Below, piece by piece: positions 16,742 through 25,457 of a stretch of DNA of 64,000 nucleotides. Made by a program: the position numbers and the translations under genes. The notes under the pieces were generated by a model, which did no database searches, was not told the DNA's origin, and saw only the letters and a program-made list of their open reading frames with translations. Where the stretch lies: contig DDET01000038.1 in NCBI GenBank assembly GCA_002336915.1, positions 91,182-155,181 on the forward strand, read 5' to 3'. Source of the DNA: Bacteroidetes bacterium UBA1947. GTDB lineage: Bacteria; Bacteroidota; Bacteroidia; Chitinophagales; Chitinophagaceae. How positions within the stretch are numbered: position 1 is the stretch's first letter; each line of letters opens with the position of its first letter.

Positions 16742-16951
16742 ATGCCAAATCCTAAAAGACGTCACTCCCAACAACGCGGTGCAAAGCGCCGTACGCACTA
16801 CAAGGCTGAGGCTGAAACATGGAGCATTGATCCTGTTACAGGCGAAAGCCATCTGCGCCATCGCGCTCATTGGGTAGAAGGCAAGCTTTACTATCGCGGT
16901 AAAGTAGTAGTTGATAAATCACCGGCCGAAGCAGGTGAATCAAATCAATAA
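16742..16951 (+). CDS. rpmF: 50S ribosomal protein L32 (cysteine-free form)
   Basis: The N-terminus MPNPKRRHSQQRGAKRRTHY is a clear L32 signature and the length (69 residues) is usual. L32 often binds zinc through four cysteines; here the corresponding region reads SHLRHRAHWVEGKLYYRGK without any cysteine. It is thus a C-minus type that does not need zinc. It sits between yceD and plsX as in many bacteria. Confidence 0.92.
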   Translation: MPNPKRRHSQQRGAKRRTHYKAEAETWSIDPVTGESHLRHRAHWVEGKLYYRGKVVVDKSPAEAGESNQ

Positions 16952-16969
16952 CGTCAATTTTCAATACCA

Positions 16970-17929
16970 TTGATGAAGATAGGGCTTGATATCATGGGGG
17001 GCGATTACGCGCCCGCTGAAGCCGTTAAAGGAGTGCTGATGTTCCTGGAACAAGTTACCGACCCGTCGGTACATCTTGTGCTTATTGGGGATAGCAGAAC
17101 TGCGGCTCCCTACCTGTCTTTAATTGACAAATACCAGTTCCGCTATACCTTTGTTGAAGCACCACAGGTGATAGACATGCATGAGCATGCTACTAAAGCG
17201 CTGAAGGAAAAACCTGAATCGAGCATAGCGATAGGTTTCGGTATGCTGCAGGCTCAAAAGATAGATGCCTTTATTAGCGCTGGCAATACCGGCGCTATGA
17301 TGGTTGGCGCTATGTATACGGTGAAGAACATTGAAGGCATACAGCGCCCAAGTATTGTTTCACCTATCCCGCGTGAAGATGGCAAGTTCAGCCTGCTGCT
17401 GGATGCCGGCGCCAATGCCGACTGCAAGCCGGAGAACCTGGTGCAATTTGCGCAGCTGGGTTCCTTGTATATGCAGCGTGTAGAAGGCATCGAAAAGCCA
17501 CGTATCGGCCTGTTGAACATAGGTGAAGAAGAAGGTAAAGGCAATATCCTTGCGCAGGCTACTTATCCTTTATTAAAGGAGCACCCACAACTTAATTTCA
17601 TTGGTAATATCGAGGGCCGCGATGTGTTCCTCGACAAGTGTGATGTGGTGGTTTGCGAAGGTTTTGTGGGTAACGTGGTGCTTAAGCTGGCTGAATCGAT
17701 CTACCACCTGTTCAAAGAAAAGCGTAATGTACAGGACGACTTCATGGAGCATTTCAACTACGAGATATACGGTGGTACTCCTGTACTGGGCATTAATAGT
17801 CCTGTGATAATAGGCCACGGCATATCACATTCACTCGCTTTCAAAAACATGATCGTTGCAGCACATAAGATCATCCTTTCCGACCTTATGAATGTTTTGA
17901 AAGAGCATTTTTCGCAGCAAGTAGTGTAG
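16970..17929 (+). CDS. plsX: Phosphate acyltransferase PlsX
   Basis: The 319-residue enzyme forms acyl-phosphate from acyl-ACP at the start of phospholipid synthesis and acts at the membrane surface. Visible signatures are the N-terminal GLDIMGGDYAPAEAVKG, SAGNTGAMM near residue 103, LLDAGANADCKPENL, and the C-terminal GHGISHSLAFKNMI. It follows rpmF by 18 bp, the usual order. The fabH gene that often follows is not here; the next gene is a hydrolase after 71 bp. Confidence 0.93.
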   Translation: MMKIGLDIMGGDYAPAEAVKGVLMFLEQVTDPSVHLVLIGDSRTAAPYLSLIDKYQFRYTFVEAPQVIDMHEHATKALKEKPESSIAIGFGMLQAQKIDAFISAGNTGAMMVGAMYTVKNIEGIQRPSIVSPIPREDGKFSLLLDAGANADCKPENLVQFAQLGSLYMQRVEGIEKPRIGLLNIGEEEGKGNILAQATYPLLKEHPQLNFIGNIEGRDVFLDKCDVVVCEGFVGNVVLKLAESIYHLFKEKRNVQDDFMEHFNYEIYGGTPVLGINSPVIIGHGISHSLAFKNMIVAAHKIILSDLMNVLKEHFSQQVV

Positions 17930-18000
17930 TATATTTTCAATTTTCATCCCCATTTTTTTACTGCTTATCACTTATCTTTAGGATAGAATTATTTCTGTTC

Positions 18001-18642
18001 ATGAAGCAGGTGTATTGCCTCAGCGGGCTTGGTGCTGACTACCGTATTTTCAAAAAATTGGTATTGAAAGATGCTGAGCTGGTGCATATACCCTGGGTGC
18101 CCTTTGATAAGCATGATGAGATAGGCTGTTATGCCCAGAAGATGTCGGCACAGATACCGGGCGATGATCCTATAATACTCGGTGTGTCCTTCGGTGGTAT
18201 GCTGGCTGTAGAAATAGCAAAGATCAGGACATCACAGAAAGTGATCCTAGTATCGAGTGCCAAAACGAAAGATGAGATAGCCGGAAGTGGCGGCGGCTTG
18301 ATGCAGTTCCTCATAAAACACAACATGTTACCCGCGGGATTAATGAAGATACCGAACAGTGTTATGTTCAAGAAGTTTGGTGCAGCAACTGATGATGAGA
18401 AGGCATTATTGACAAGCATTCTTAAGGATACCGATACCCATTTTGTAAAATGGGCATTTAAGGCAATGCAGATATGGGGCAATACAACATACACCGATAA
18501 CATAATACACATACATGGTACCGACGACCATATCATTTTGTCAGAGCATGTAAAGCCCGATCATTGGATAGAAGGTGGTACACACCTTATGATATATAAC
18601 AAAGCGAATGAAATAGCCGGCATCATCAACAACTATATTTAA
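18001..18642 (+). CDS. Cytoplasmic alpha/beta hydrolase
   Basis: The 213-residue protein has a short alpha/beta hydrolase core. The N-terminal strand YCLSGLGADYRIF is followed by the nucleophile elbow GVSFGGM (serine near residue 62), then HIHGTDDHII and the final histidine in EGGTHLMIYN. No signal peptide is present. The substrate is unknown. It is followed after 3 bp by the alkyltransferase gene, so the two are probably cotranscribed. Confidence 0.75.
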   Translation: MKQVYCLSGLGADYRIFKKLVLKDAELVHIPWVPFDKHDEIGCYAQKMSAQIPGDDPIILGVSFGGMLAVEIAKIRTSQKVILVSSAKTKDEIAGSGGGLMQFLIKHNMLPAGLMKIPNSVMFKKFGAATDDEKALLTSILKDTDTHFVKWAFKAMQIWGNTTYTDNIIHIHGTDDHIILSEHVKPDHWIEGGTHLMIYNKANEIAGIINNYI

Positions 18643-18645
18643 GCT

Positions 18646-19176
18646 ATGATCATCACATACATGAAAACACCGCTTGGCAAAATGAGAGCGGGCGCTACGG
18701 ATGAGGGCATATGCCTTTTTGATTTTGATGGCAGGCGCATGATGGATAGTATTATGAAGCGTTTGCAAACACATACCGGTGAAAGCATAGAAGAGGGCGA
18801 CCATTTTCATTTCAAAATGCTGGAAAAGCAGGTCAATGAATATTTTACAGGTCAGCGCACAGCATTCGATCTGCCCTTACACCTTGTAGGCAGTCCATTT
18901 CAAAAGAAAGTGTGGGAAGGCTTATTGACTATACCTTATGGTGAAACGAGGTCTTACAAAGAACAAGCCATCTACCTGGGCGATGTGAAAGCCATACGTG
19001 CGGTTGCAGGGGCAAATGGCGAGAACGGCATTGCGATAATAGTTCCCTGCCATAGGGTGATCGGTGCCGATGGAAGCCTGACCGGGTATGGTGGTGGTCT
19101 ACGTGCAAAAAAGTGGCTGCTGGAGCACGAACTGAAAGTTTCTGGCAAAGGCAGCCAGATGGACTTGTTTATCTAA
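18646..19176 (+). CDS. ogt: Methylated-DNA--[protein]-cysteine S-methyltransferase
   Basis: This suicide repair protein moves the methyl group from O6-methylguanine to its own cysteine. The active site I-I-V-P-C135-H-R-V-I-G is present, and the DNA-binding segment around IPYGETRSYKEQA (residues 96-108) and GYGGGLRAKKWLLEHE also match. At 176 residues it is the single-domain Ogt type without an AdaA domain. It is 3 bp downstream of the hydrolase gene, and its stop overlaps the convergent response regulator stop by 4 bp. Confidence 0.9.
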   Translation: MIITYMKTPLGKMRAGATDEGICLFDFDGRRMMDSIMKRLQTHTGESIEEGDHFHFKMLEKQVNEYFTGQRTAFDLPLHLVGSPFQKKVWEGLLTIPYGETRSYKEQAIYLGDVKAIRAVAGANGENGIAIIVPCHRVIGADGSLTGYGGGLRAKKWLLEHELKVSGKGSQMDLFI

Positions 19177-19826
19177 ACCCATTTATTTTTCAATGCCATC
19201 TTTACTGCCTGCACTTTTGATGATACATGCAGCTTCTCGTAAATGTTTGAGATGTGGGTCCGTACTGTATGTGGGCTGATGAATAATTCATCAGCTATTT
19301 TTTTGTAGTCAAGTCCTTTTACTACGCCTTTGAGTATCTCCATCTCGCGATCGCTAAGCGTGGTTTGTACATTCGCTTCTTCCTTCTTTGTTCCTGAGAG
19401 CAGGTTCAATGCCTTGCGTGCTATGCTGGGCGACATTGGTGCCCCTTGTTTTTCTATCACCTCTTTAATAGCATTCAGGATCGTATCCACGCGTTCTTCC
19501 TTAAGCAGGTAACCGTCGGCCCCGGCCTGTATAGCATCAAAGAGCTTATCGTCATCATCAAATACGGTGAGCATGATGTATTTGATGTCGTCATATAGAT
19601 TGTGACAGTTCCGCACCGCTTCTATGCCATTCATTTCAGGCATGTCTATATCCATCAAAACCAACTGGGGGTGCTTGTTCTGTGGCATGGCTTTTAGCTG
19701 GTCAAGAAAATCCTTACCGTTGCGCGCCATGAACACGATCTCTATCTCGCCCGAGTAATTGATCTTTTCGGAAAGTGATATCCTGTTCTGTGACTTATCA
19801 TCTACTATAGCTATTCTATACACCAT
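19173..19826 (-). CDS. NarL/LuxR family response regulator
   Basis: The 217-residue protein has an N-terminal receiver domain with VLMDIDMPEMNG (phospho-acceptor D59), T-V-F-D near 92 and the conserved Lys near 104. The C-terminal LuxR helix-turn-helix (about 150-215) includes LSDREMEILKGVVKGLDYKK and ISPHTVRTHISNIYEKL. It should be phosphorylated by the histidine kinase encoded just upstream on the same strand (48-bp gap). Target genes are unknown; the neighbouring tandem envelope genes are possible candidates only by position. Confidence 0.92.
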   Translation of the reverse strand: MVYRIAIVDDKSQNRISLSEKINYSGEIEIVFMARNGKDFLDQLKAMPQNKHPQLVLMDIDMPEMNGIEAVRNCHNLYDDIKYIMLTVFDDDDKLFDAIQAGADGYLLKEERVDTILNAIKEVIEKQGAPMSPSIARKALNLLSGTKKEEANVQTTLSDREMEILKGVVKGLDYKKIADELFISPHTVRTHISNIYEKLHVSSKVQAVKMALKNKWV

Positions 19827-19874
19827 GATACAAAAGTAGTTTAGCTTGTTTATTACCGCTATACATCATTTGCC

Positions 19875-22800
19875 CTATTTTCTGCTTACTGTTACTGTAG
19901 TGCCTTTATTGAGTTCTGTTTGTATTTCTAATATACTGTTTATGTCATCAGCCCGGTACCTCATATTCTCTAATCCATTTTGTACCGAAGGGTCTACAGA
20001 ATTAATGTCAAAACCTTTGCCATCATCGGAAATGCTAATGGAATATTTCCCTGCTTTACTTTTTATGGCAACAGTGATCTGCCTCGCCATCGAATATTTT
20101 AATGAGTTAGCAATGGCTTCCTGGCATATCCTGAATAGATTCAAAGCTTCGGATGGCCCAAGGATAATAGGCTCAGCTATTTGCTCGGAAAACTTCAGCT
20201 CTATTTTGGGATAGATCGTTAATTGCTTTTGCACAAATGCCTTTAGCTTGTCGGAGAACTCTTCAATAGTTATCTGTTCTTTACTGAGTGCCCATATTGT
20301 TTCCCGCAGCGTTGCTATGATATCTCTTGCGGTTTGGTTCACAAAATTGAGCTTATCCGATTTTTCCTCATCCGTGATCGTTTTTAGAGGGTGCTGCACC
20401 CATTCTATATTATTACTGATTAGGCTGAGTTGTGTGCCTACGTTGTCATGCAGGTCGCGGGATATGCGCTCCCGCTCCATTTGTATCTTTTGCTGCAGTT
20501 CCAGCGCCCGCATTTTTCTTTTATAGCTTTGCTTTTGCAACCACATGATGATACCTGTAATACAGCCAATTAAAAGTATCGCCATCAATATCCTGAACCA
20601 TAAGCGTTGCCAGAAAGGCGGCACTATGCTAATGTGTATTGTTGTAGGTTTTTCCTGCCATATGCCATCATTATTCGATGCTTTCACTTTGAAGACATAA
20701 TTGCCCGGTGGCAAACCCGGATACCTTGCAAACCGTTTGTCGCCCGATTTGATCCAGTCATTATCTATACCTTCCATTATATAGGCATAGCGGTTCTTTG
20801 TAGGGTTCGTAAATTCAAGCGCCGTGAATTCAAAGCTCAGGCTGTTTTGAGTGTAGGGTAGTGTGATGTTTTTTACATTCCAGTATGCTACATCGCTTTT
20901 TAATTTTTTGTCAAACACCTCTATGTCCGTGATCTTCGCATTTGGCCTATTGGGGTTGTCTGATATTTCTCTTGGATCAAAAGAATTAGTCCCATTGACG
21001 CCACCAAAAAAAAGTGTTCCGTCGTCGGCTTTAAAAAATGCACCGGTATTGAATTCGTTGGATTGCAGACCATCTTCTTTAGTGTAATGCCTGAAGGTGT
21101 GTGTTGCAGCTTTGAAAACGCTCAGGCCCTTATTATGGCTAAACCACATGTTGCCGTCATCGTCGCGAAGTATGCCATATACAAATCGGTTGCTCAGGCC
21201 GTTACGCTCTGTGTAATGCTGTACAACTTTTTTATTGCTGTCTATTACATAGATGCCATCTATCGTAGCGACCCATATATTTCCTTTGGTATCTTCATTT
21301 ATTGACTTTACCAGTAGCGTTTCAGGTAGTGCTATCTTTACCGGAATATTCCCGTCAAGATAAGAAATGCTGTTTATGCAACCTGCCCATATTGTTCCTT
21401 TACTGTCTTTGAATGCACATGTGACTCTATTTCCTGAAAAACGGTATATGCCACATACTTGTATATTCTTAGGCGAAGATACATCAAGTGAGATCAGGCA
21501 GTCTTTCATTCCTGTATATATATAGTTGCCCGATTTATAAATGAAAGGAACATAATTTATCAAATTTTTGTAATCAGGAACTGCTTTTTTTATGATCGGT
21601 AACAGGGAATTCAGGGAACTGTGCTTCCTTCGCTGGTCATAAGAATAAATGATATTGCTATCTCCCATATTCAGCAGCAATGTATTGCTGTCTGCAGTGC
21701 AGATCGCGTAAACATGTCTTAGCAAAGAGTATTGAGCACTGAAGGTCAGGTTCTTTATGAAGCCGCTTTTCCTGTCGAACATATCTACTCCATTCCCAAA
21801 GTATGCTGCATAAAGGTATTTGCTGTTGGCATAAATACCTTTTACCAGATTACTGCTATCATTGTATGAGGAGTATAGCCTGAATTTATTCCAGGGAGCC
21901 GTTAGCTTTTTGAGACCATCGCCATTAACACCTATCCATATATTGCCGGACCTGTCTTTATACAGGCACTGAACATTTGCATAAGACTGTTTTTTTCCGG
22001 GTGTAAAAGAGTTGACTATTTTGATTATTTGCCAGTTACGCGTATCGACGGTAACAAGTCCGTATTGGGTAGCGAGTAATAGTTCCGTACCTGACAGCAT
22101 CATATCTTTTGATCTTATTTCCTTTACCTTATCGGAAAAGTCAAGTGTTTTATAGGTAAGGTCGTTTTTGTTTAGCACGATTAATCCGTCGATTTTGGTG
22201 GCTATTACTTCAGTGTCGTTAAGGTTTATAATACTGGTTACAAGTGGTATACTAATTTTGGAGAGTTGTTTCTTTTTAATGTCGTAGGTATAACAGCTAA
22301 TATTGCCGGTATTGCCTGCGCACATCCATATTGTATTGTTATTTACAAACCCATTTTGCCCGGACGCAAAATTGGGCGTCAGTTGCAGGTTTCTTTTATT
22401 GCTTGTTTCCAGGATGGGAGCAAGTTTGTGATCATGCTTATCGATCTTTAAAAAACCATAGCCCGACACTATCGCCCATACATATGCTGCATCCTCACCT
22501 AATATATTAGTATATATTTCGGCGGGGTAGTTATTCGCGTAAACAAACACGGTTGTAAAATTATCCTTATCGTCATTGTACCGGCTAATGCCTTTTTGCG
22601 ATACTACCCACATGGTTCCTGTGCTGTCTATGTACAGTTTGTAGTAAAGGCCTTGAACTATCGAGTGGGGGTCAGCAGGATTATTCTTGTAAACTGTGAA
22701 TGTGTATCCGTCAAAGCGGCAAAGCCCATCGGATGTACCTGCCCAGATAAACCCGTTCCTGTCCTGTTTTACGCTCCAAACGCTACTTTGGGGCAAACCA

Positions 22801-22907
22801 TCATCAATGCCATAAGCCGAGTAGATATCGTACCCCTGTGCTGCCGAGGGTGTAATGCTCCAAAAGCATAAAAAGGCCAGGGCGATATTTAACACCAGCA
22901 TACGCAT
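19875..22907 (-). CDS. Two-component regulator propeller histidine kinase
   Basis: The 1010-residue protein begins with a signal peptide (MRMLVLNIALAFLCFWSITPSAAQ). The periplasmic part (about 25-690) has many propeller repeats of the form GLPQSSVWSVKQDRNGFIWAGT and GNIWVATIDGIYVID, followed by a Y_Y_Y domain ending in PPGNYVFKVKASNNDG. One membrane helix lies near 765-785. The cytoplasmic part has a HisKA_3 box ERISRDLHDNVGTQLS (H near 818) and an ATPase domain with NSLKYS and ISDDGKGFD. It should sense an extracytoplasmic ligand, often a polysaccharide in relatives, and phosphorylate the adjacent LuxR regulator. Confidence 0.92.
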   Translation of the reverse strand: MRMLVLNIALAFLCFWSITPSAAQGYDIYSAYGIDDGLPQSSVWSVKQDRNGFIWAGTSDGLCRFDGYTFTVYKNNPADPHSIVQGLYYKLYIDSTGTMWVVSQKGISRYNDDKDNFTTVFVYANNYPAEIYTNILGEDAAYVWAIVSGYGFLKIDKHDHKLAPILETSNKRNLQLTPNFASGQNGFVNNNTIWMCAGNTGNISCYTYDIKKKQLSKISIPLVTSIINLNDTEVIATKIDGLIVLNKNDLTYKTLDFSDKVKEIRSKDMMLSGTELLLATQYGLVTVDTRNWQIIKIVNSFTPGKKQSYANVQCLYKDRSGNIWIGVNGDGLKKLTAPWNKFRLYSSYNDSSNLVKGIYANSKYLYAAYFGNGVDMFDRKSGFIKNLTFSAQYSLLRHVYAICTADSNTLLLNMGDSNIIYSYDQRRKHSSLNSLLPIIKKAVPDYKNLINYVPFIYKSGNYIYTGMKDCLISLDVSSPKNIQVCGIYRFSGNRVTCAFKDSKGTIWAGCINSISYLDGNIPVKIALPETLLVKSINEDTKGNIWVATIDGIYVIDSNKKVVQHYTERNGLSNRFVYGILRDDDGNMWFSHNKGLSVFKAATHTFRHYTKEDGLQSNEFNTGAFFKADDGTLFFGGVNGTNSFDPREISDNPNRPNAKITDIEVFDKKLKSDVAYWNVKNITLPYTQNSLSFEFTALEFTNPTKNRYAYIMEGIDNDWIKSGDKRFARYPGLPPGNYVFKVKASNNDGIWQEKPTTIHISIVPPFWQRLWFRILMAILLIGCITGIIMWLQKQSYKRKMRALELQQKIQMERERISRDLHDNVGTQLSLISNNIEWVQHPLKTITDEEKSDKLNFVNQTARDIIATLRETIWALSKEQITIEEFSDKLKAFVQKQLTIYPKIELKFSEQIAEPIILGPSEALNLFRICQEAIANSLKYSMARQITVAIKSKAGKYSISISDDGKGFDINSVDPSVQNGLENMRYRADDINSILEIQTELNKGTTVTVSRK

Positions 22908-23087
22908 TGCTCTAAAATAGCATTTCTTTGGATGGTTGCTGCAGTGCCTTGATGCTGTTTAAATAAAATACTGCATATGTGGTATTATTTGCCGGCCCTA
23001 TTGCACTTATTTTTATGCCGTCTTAAACTACTATGTTTTTCGGCAATGGACTTCCTCCCTAATTCTTTTACCCCTCCCCATAAATGA

Positions 23088-23118
23088 GCCCGGGATGCTA
23101 AGGCATCCCGGCTTTTTT
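23088..23118 (+). terminator. Strong hairpin terminator oriented to the plus strand
   Basis: The stem CCGGGATGC-taag-GCATCCCGG is followed by CTTTTTT on the plus strand. Both flanking genes are on the minus strand, and no plus-strand gene ends here. It may still limit minus-strand transcription, but the minus side lacks a T run. Confidence 0.7.
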
Positions 23119-23138
23119 GAAATGTATATGTTGAAACG

Positions 23139-23945
23139 CTAATCTTCTTTGCTTGCACCCCGCTCCGAAGAACGATCATTGGCCATGTCAAGAATGTCTT
23201 CAAGATTAAAGTGCAGGCCTATAGTGTAGTGCCCGCCATTGTAATGCCATGGTACTGCCGAAATAGGCAAAGCCCATGCTGCCTGCAGTTGTACCTTGAC
23301 AAATTTATAGCCCATCCTTAATGTTACCCCCGGCTCATAAAATGTATAGCTGCCGTGATCTATGCGCCTGTTGTTGAATGTGTCTATCAACCGGTGATCA
23401 AGCAGGTAAGTATAATCATGGCTTTTCGGATTAAGGTCTGAGTATTGAATATTGCTAAACCTGAGGTTGATGACCGCATCAAATGAATTGGACCGCATAC
23501 CAATACCGGGTTGTATGTACAGCTTGGTCAATTTCAAATTTACGTCGCTCTCAAGGCTGCCACCACCGCCACCCGCGTATAGGTCTACGATCATTTTCAC
23601 CTTCTTCTTGCCAAATGCATTATAACCTCCAATACCTCCTTCTGCAATGTGTGCATGTGCCGGTTCGGCAGTTTTATTGTAAGGATGGTATGAATAAGTA
23701 CTGTAACTACCCACTATACCGAGATGATTGATAGGCGAAAAACCTAGTTGCAAGTCTGCCTGATACATACGGTCATCTTCGTTTTTGTCGCCGCTGCCTA
23801 TGCTCCCTCCAAAGCCTACATGTACTTGCCCTCCTTTAGTAAAAAGCGGGTCATTAATGCCATTTGGCCGGTAATAATATCGATTGCAACCTGTCGTTGC
23901 TAAGAGTGTGATGATAAATAATGCGGATAGGAGATGCTTTTTCAT
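23139..23945 (-). CDS. Envelope lipoprotein, tandem paralogue 1
   Basis: This 268-residue protein has a lipoprotein signal ending in the lipobox LLATTGC, so the mature chain begins CNRYYYRPNGINDPLF. The body alternates short strands with turns (LQLGFSPINHLGIVGSYSTY, VDLYAGGGGGSLESD, TYTFYEPGVTLRMGYKFVK), like an eight- to ten-stranded outer membrane barrel or related beta protein. I do not recognise the family by name. The neighbour at 24047 is a clear paralogue. The acidic C-terminal tail is SSERGASKED. Confidence 0.65.
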   Translation of the reverse strand: MKKHLLSALFIITLLATTGCNRYYYRPNGINDPLFTKGGQVHVGFGGSIGSGDKNEDDRMYQADLQLGFSPINHLGIVGSYSTYSYHPYNKTAEPAHAHIAEGGIGGYNAFGKKKVKMIVDLYAGGGGGSLESDVNLKLTKLYIQPGIGMRSNSFDAVINLRFSNIQYSDLNPKSHDYTYLLDHRLIDTFNNRRIDHGSYTFYEPGVTLRMGYKFVKVQLQAAWALPISAVPWHYNGGHYTIGLHFNLEDILDMANDRSSERGASKED

Positions 23946-24046
23946 GAAGAAAGTTTTATATGATCAACGCACGCTTCATCCTCACGAATTTTACTGCACC
24001 AAAACTATGCCATAAGTATTTATAATTAAATATTTGATAATTGCCA

Positions 24047-24844
24047 TTAGTCGCTGTCTTCATTTTTTCCTGGTCGTTGGCTCTTTGCTCTGGCAAAATC
24101 CAGTGCATCTTCAAGATTTAGATGAAGTCCAATGGTGAATCGTAACCCGCTGTAGTGCCATGAAACAATGGATACAGGTACAGCGAATGCTGTCTGGATC
24201 TGTGCCTTCACAAATTTATAACCGGTCCTCACAGTCACTCCGGGTTCATAAAAGGTATAAGTCCCTTTGTCTATTTGCTGGTTACTTACGGTATCTATTA
24301 AATGATGGTCGATCATATAATCGTAGTCATGGCCCTTAGGGTCCAGTCCCGAATATTTGATATTACTCAGCCGGAGATTGAACATCACATCAACAATCCG
24401 CGACCGCATTCCTATTCCCGGTTGAATGAACAATTTCCTCAATTGCATATCTATATCGCTATTCAATTTTCCACCTCCGCCACCGGCATAGATGTCAACC
24501 ACCATTTTTCTTTTCTCGGAACCTATAGCCTTATAAGCACCCGCTGCGGCTTCAAGTATATAGGCATTCGCAGCTGCGGTGTTCTTATCATAAGGACGGT
24601 ATGCGTAGGTACTGTAACTGCCCAATATACCCAGGTGATTTATTGGTGAATAGCCTAGTTGCAGGTCGGTAAAATAACTATGGTCATTGTTGTCGTCCTC
24701 GCTGGTGCCGGCGAAGGCCGCATGTAATTGGCCGCCTTTTGTAAATAATGGGTCATTGATACCTGTGGGTTTGTAATAATACCTATTGCAGGCAGAAAAA
24801 AGAAATGACGATAAAACAAGACAGGGAAAGTATTTATTGTTCAT
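24047..24844 (-). CDS. Envelope lipoprotein, tandem paralogue 2
   Basis: The start at 24844 gives 265 residues with a lipoprotein signal (MNNKYFPCLVLSSFLFSAC). An earlier frame start at 24889 would bury this signal. It aligns along its whole length with the downstream neighbour: CNRYYYKPTGINDPLFTKGG, LQLGYSPINHLGILGSYSTY, GTYTFYEPGVTVRTGYKFVK and GLHLNLEDALDFARAK. It is probably an outer-membrane-associated beta protein of unknown function. The pair is transcribed in the same direction with about 101 bp between them, consistent with an old tandem duplication. Confidence 0.65.
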   Translation of the reverse strand: MNNKYFPCLVLSSFLFSACNRYYYKPTGINDPLFTKGGQLHAAFAGTSEDDNNDHSYFTDLQLGYSPINHLGILGSYSTYAYRPYDKNTAAANAYILEAAAGAYKAIGSEKRKMVVDIYAGGGGGKLNSDIDMQLRKLFIQPGIGMRSRIVDVMFNLRLSNIKYSGLDPKGHDYDYMIDHHLIDTVSNQQIDKGTYTFYEPGVTVRTGYKFVKAQIQTAFAVPVSIVSWHYSGLRFTIGLHLNLEDALDFARAKSQRPGKNEDSD

Positions 24845-24965
24845 AAGATCAGGGAAGCGATTGAGCAGATGCACGGACGCGGAACTCACGCTTAAAAACA
24901 GCTAAAACTATGCCAATTTTTTACATTATAATAAATGTTAAATGCATCCCAGATATTTCATTTTC

Positions 24966-24997
24966 TTTGATTGTTTTCCGCTATTGTCGTAATTTTA
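24966..24997 (+). promoter_or_regulatory. Promoter of rnpB
   Basis: TTTG (24966-24969) and TAATTTTA (24990-24997) are 20 bp apart. The predicted start of transcription matches the 5' end of the P1 helix of the RNase P RNA. Confidence 0.6.
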
Positions 24998-25002
24998 TAC
25001 AG

Positions 25003-25366
25003 ACTATAAACTGGGTTATCGCTTATGCAGTAATGCATAAGAGGAAAGTCCGGACAGCATAGAGCAGCGTACCACCTAACTGGTGGGGCCCGGGAAACCG
25101 GGTACAGAAAGTGCCACAGAGAATAACCGCCTTCTTTATTGGGGTAAGGGTGAAAATGTAGAGTAAGAGCCTACACTTTGTAGTGGCAACATTGCAGAGG
25201 GGTAAACCTTGCGCGCTGAAATGCCAAATAGGCGGACGATTGAGGGCGGCTCGCCCGATGTCCGTGGGTTGGCAGCTAGAGGTGCTGTGCGAGCAGCATC
25301 CCAGATAAATGATAGCCATCCCGGGACCATCCGGGATCACAGGATCCGGCTTACAGGTTTGTAGTT
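25003..25366 (+). ncRNA. rnpB: RNase P RNA, bacterial type A
   Basis: This is the catalytic RNA that trims tRNA 5' ends. Conserved stretches are all in order: GAGGAAAGTCCGGAC (25041-25055), ACAGAAAGTGCCACAGAGAA (25104-25123), GGTAAACCTTGCG near 25200, and the 3' part AGGATCCGGCTTACAGG (25341-25357). The ends pair as helix P1: ACTATAAACTG at 25003 with CAGGTTTGTAGT at 25354-25365. The roughly 364-nt size is normal. A GC-rich terminator follows. Several ORFs on either strand across this region are artefacts. Confidence 0.95.
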
Positions 25367-25384
25367 GTTTTGGTTAAATGATGG

Positions 25385-25417
25385 GAGCGCCGGTTTTGTC
25401 CCGGCGCTCATTTTTTT
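25385..25417 (+). terminator. Intrinsic terminator of rnpB
   Basis: The stem GAGCGCCGG with CCGGCGCTC closes a seven-base loop and is followed by A and seven T. Confidence 0.88.
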
Positions 25418-25457
25418 ATTTAGCCGGCTAATCAGGCATTCTTATTAATTTAGCACA

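Noticed and set aside
25023..25340. Minus-strand frames of 105 and 64 codons
   Set aside because: They overlap the RNase P RNA gene, whose conserved core is unmistakable.
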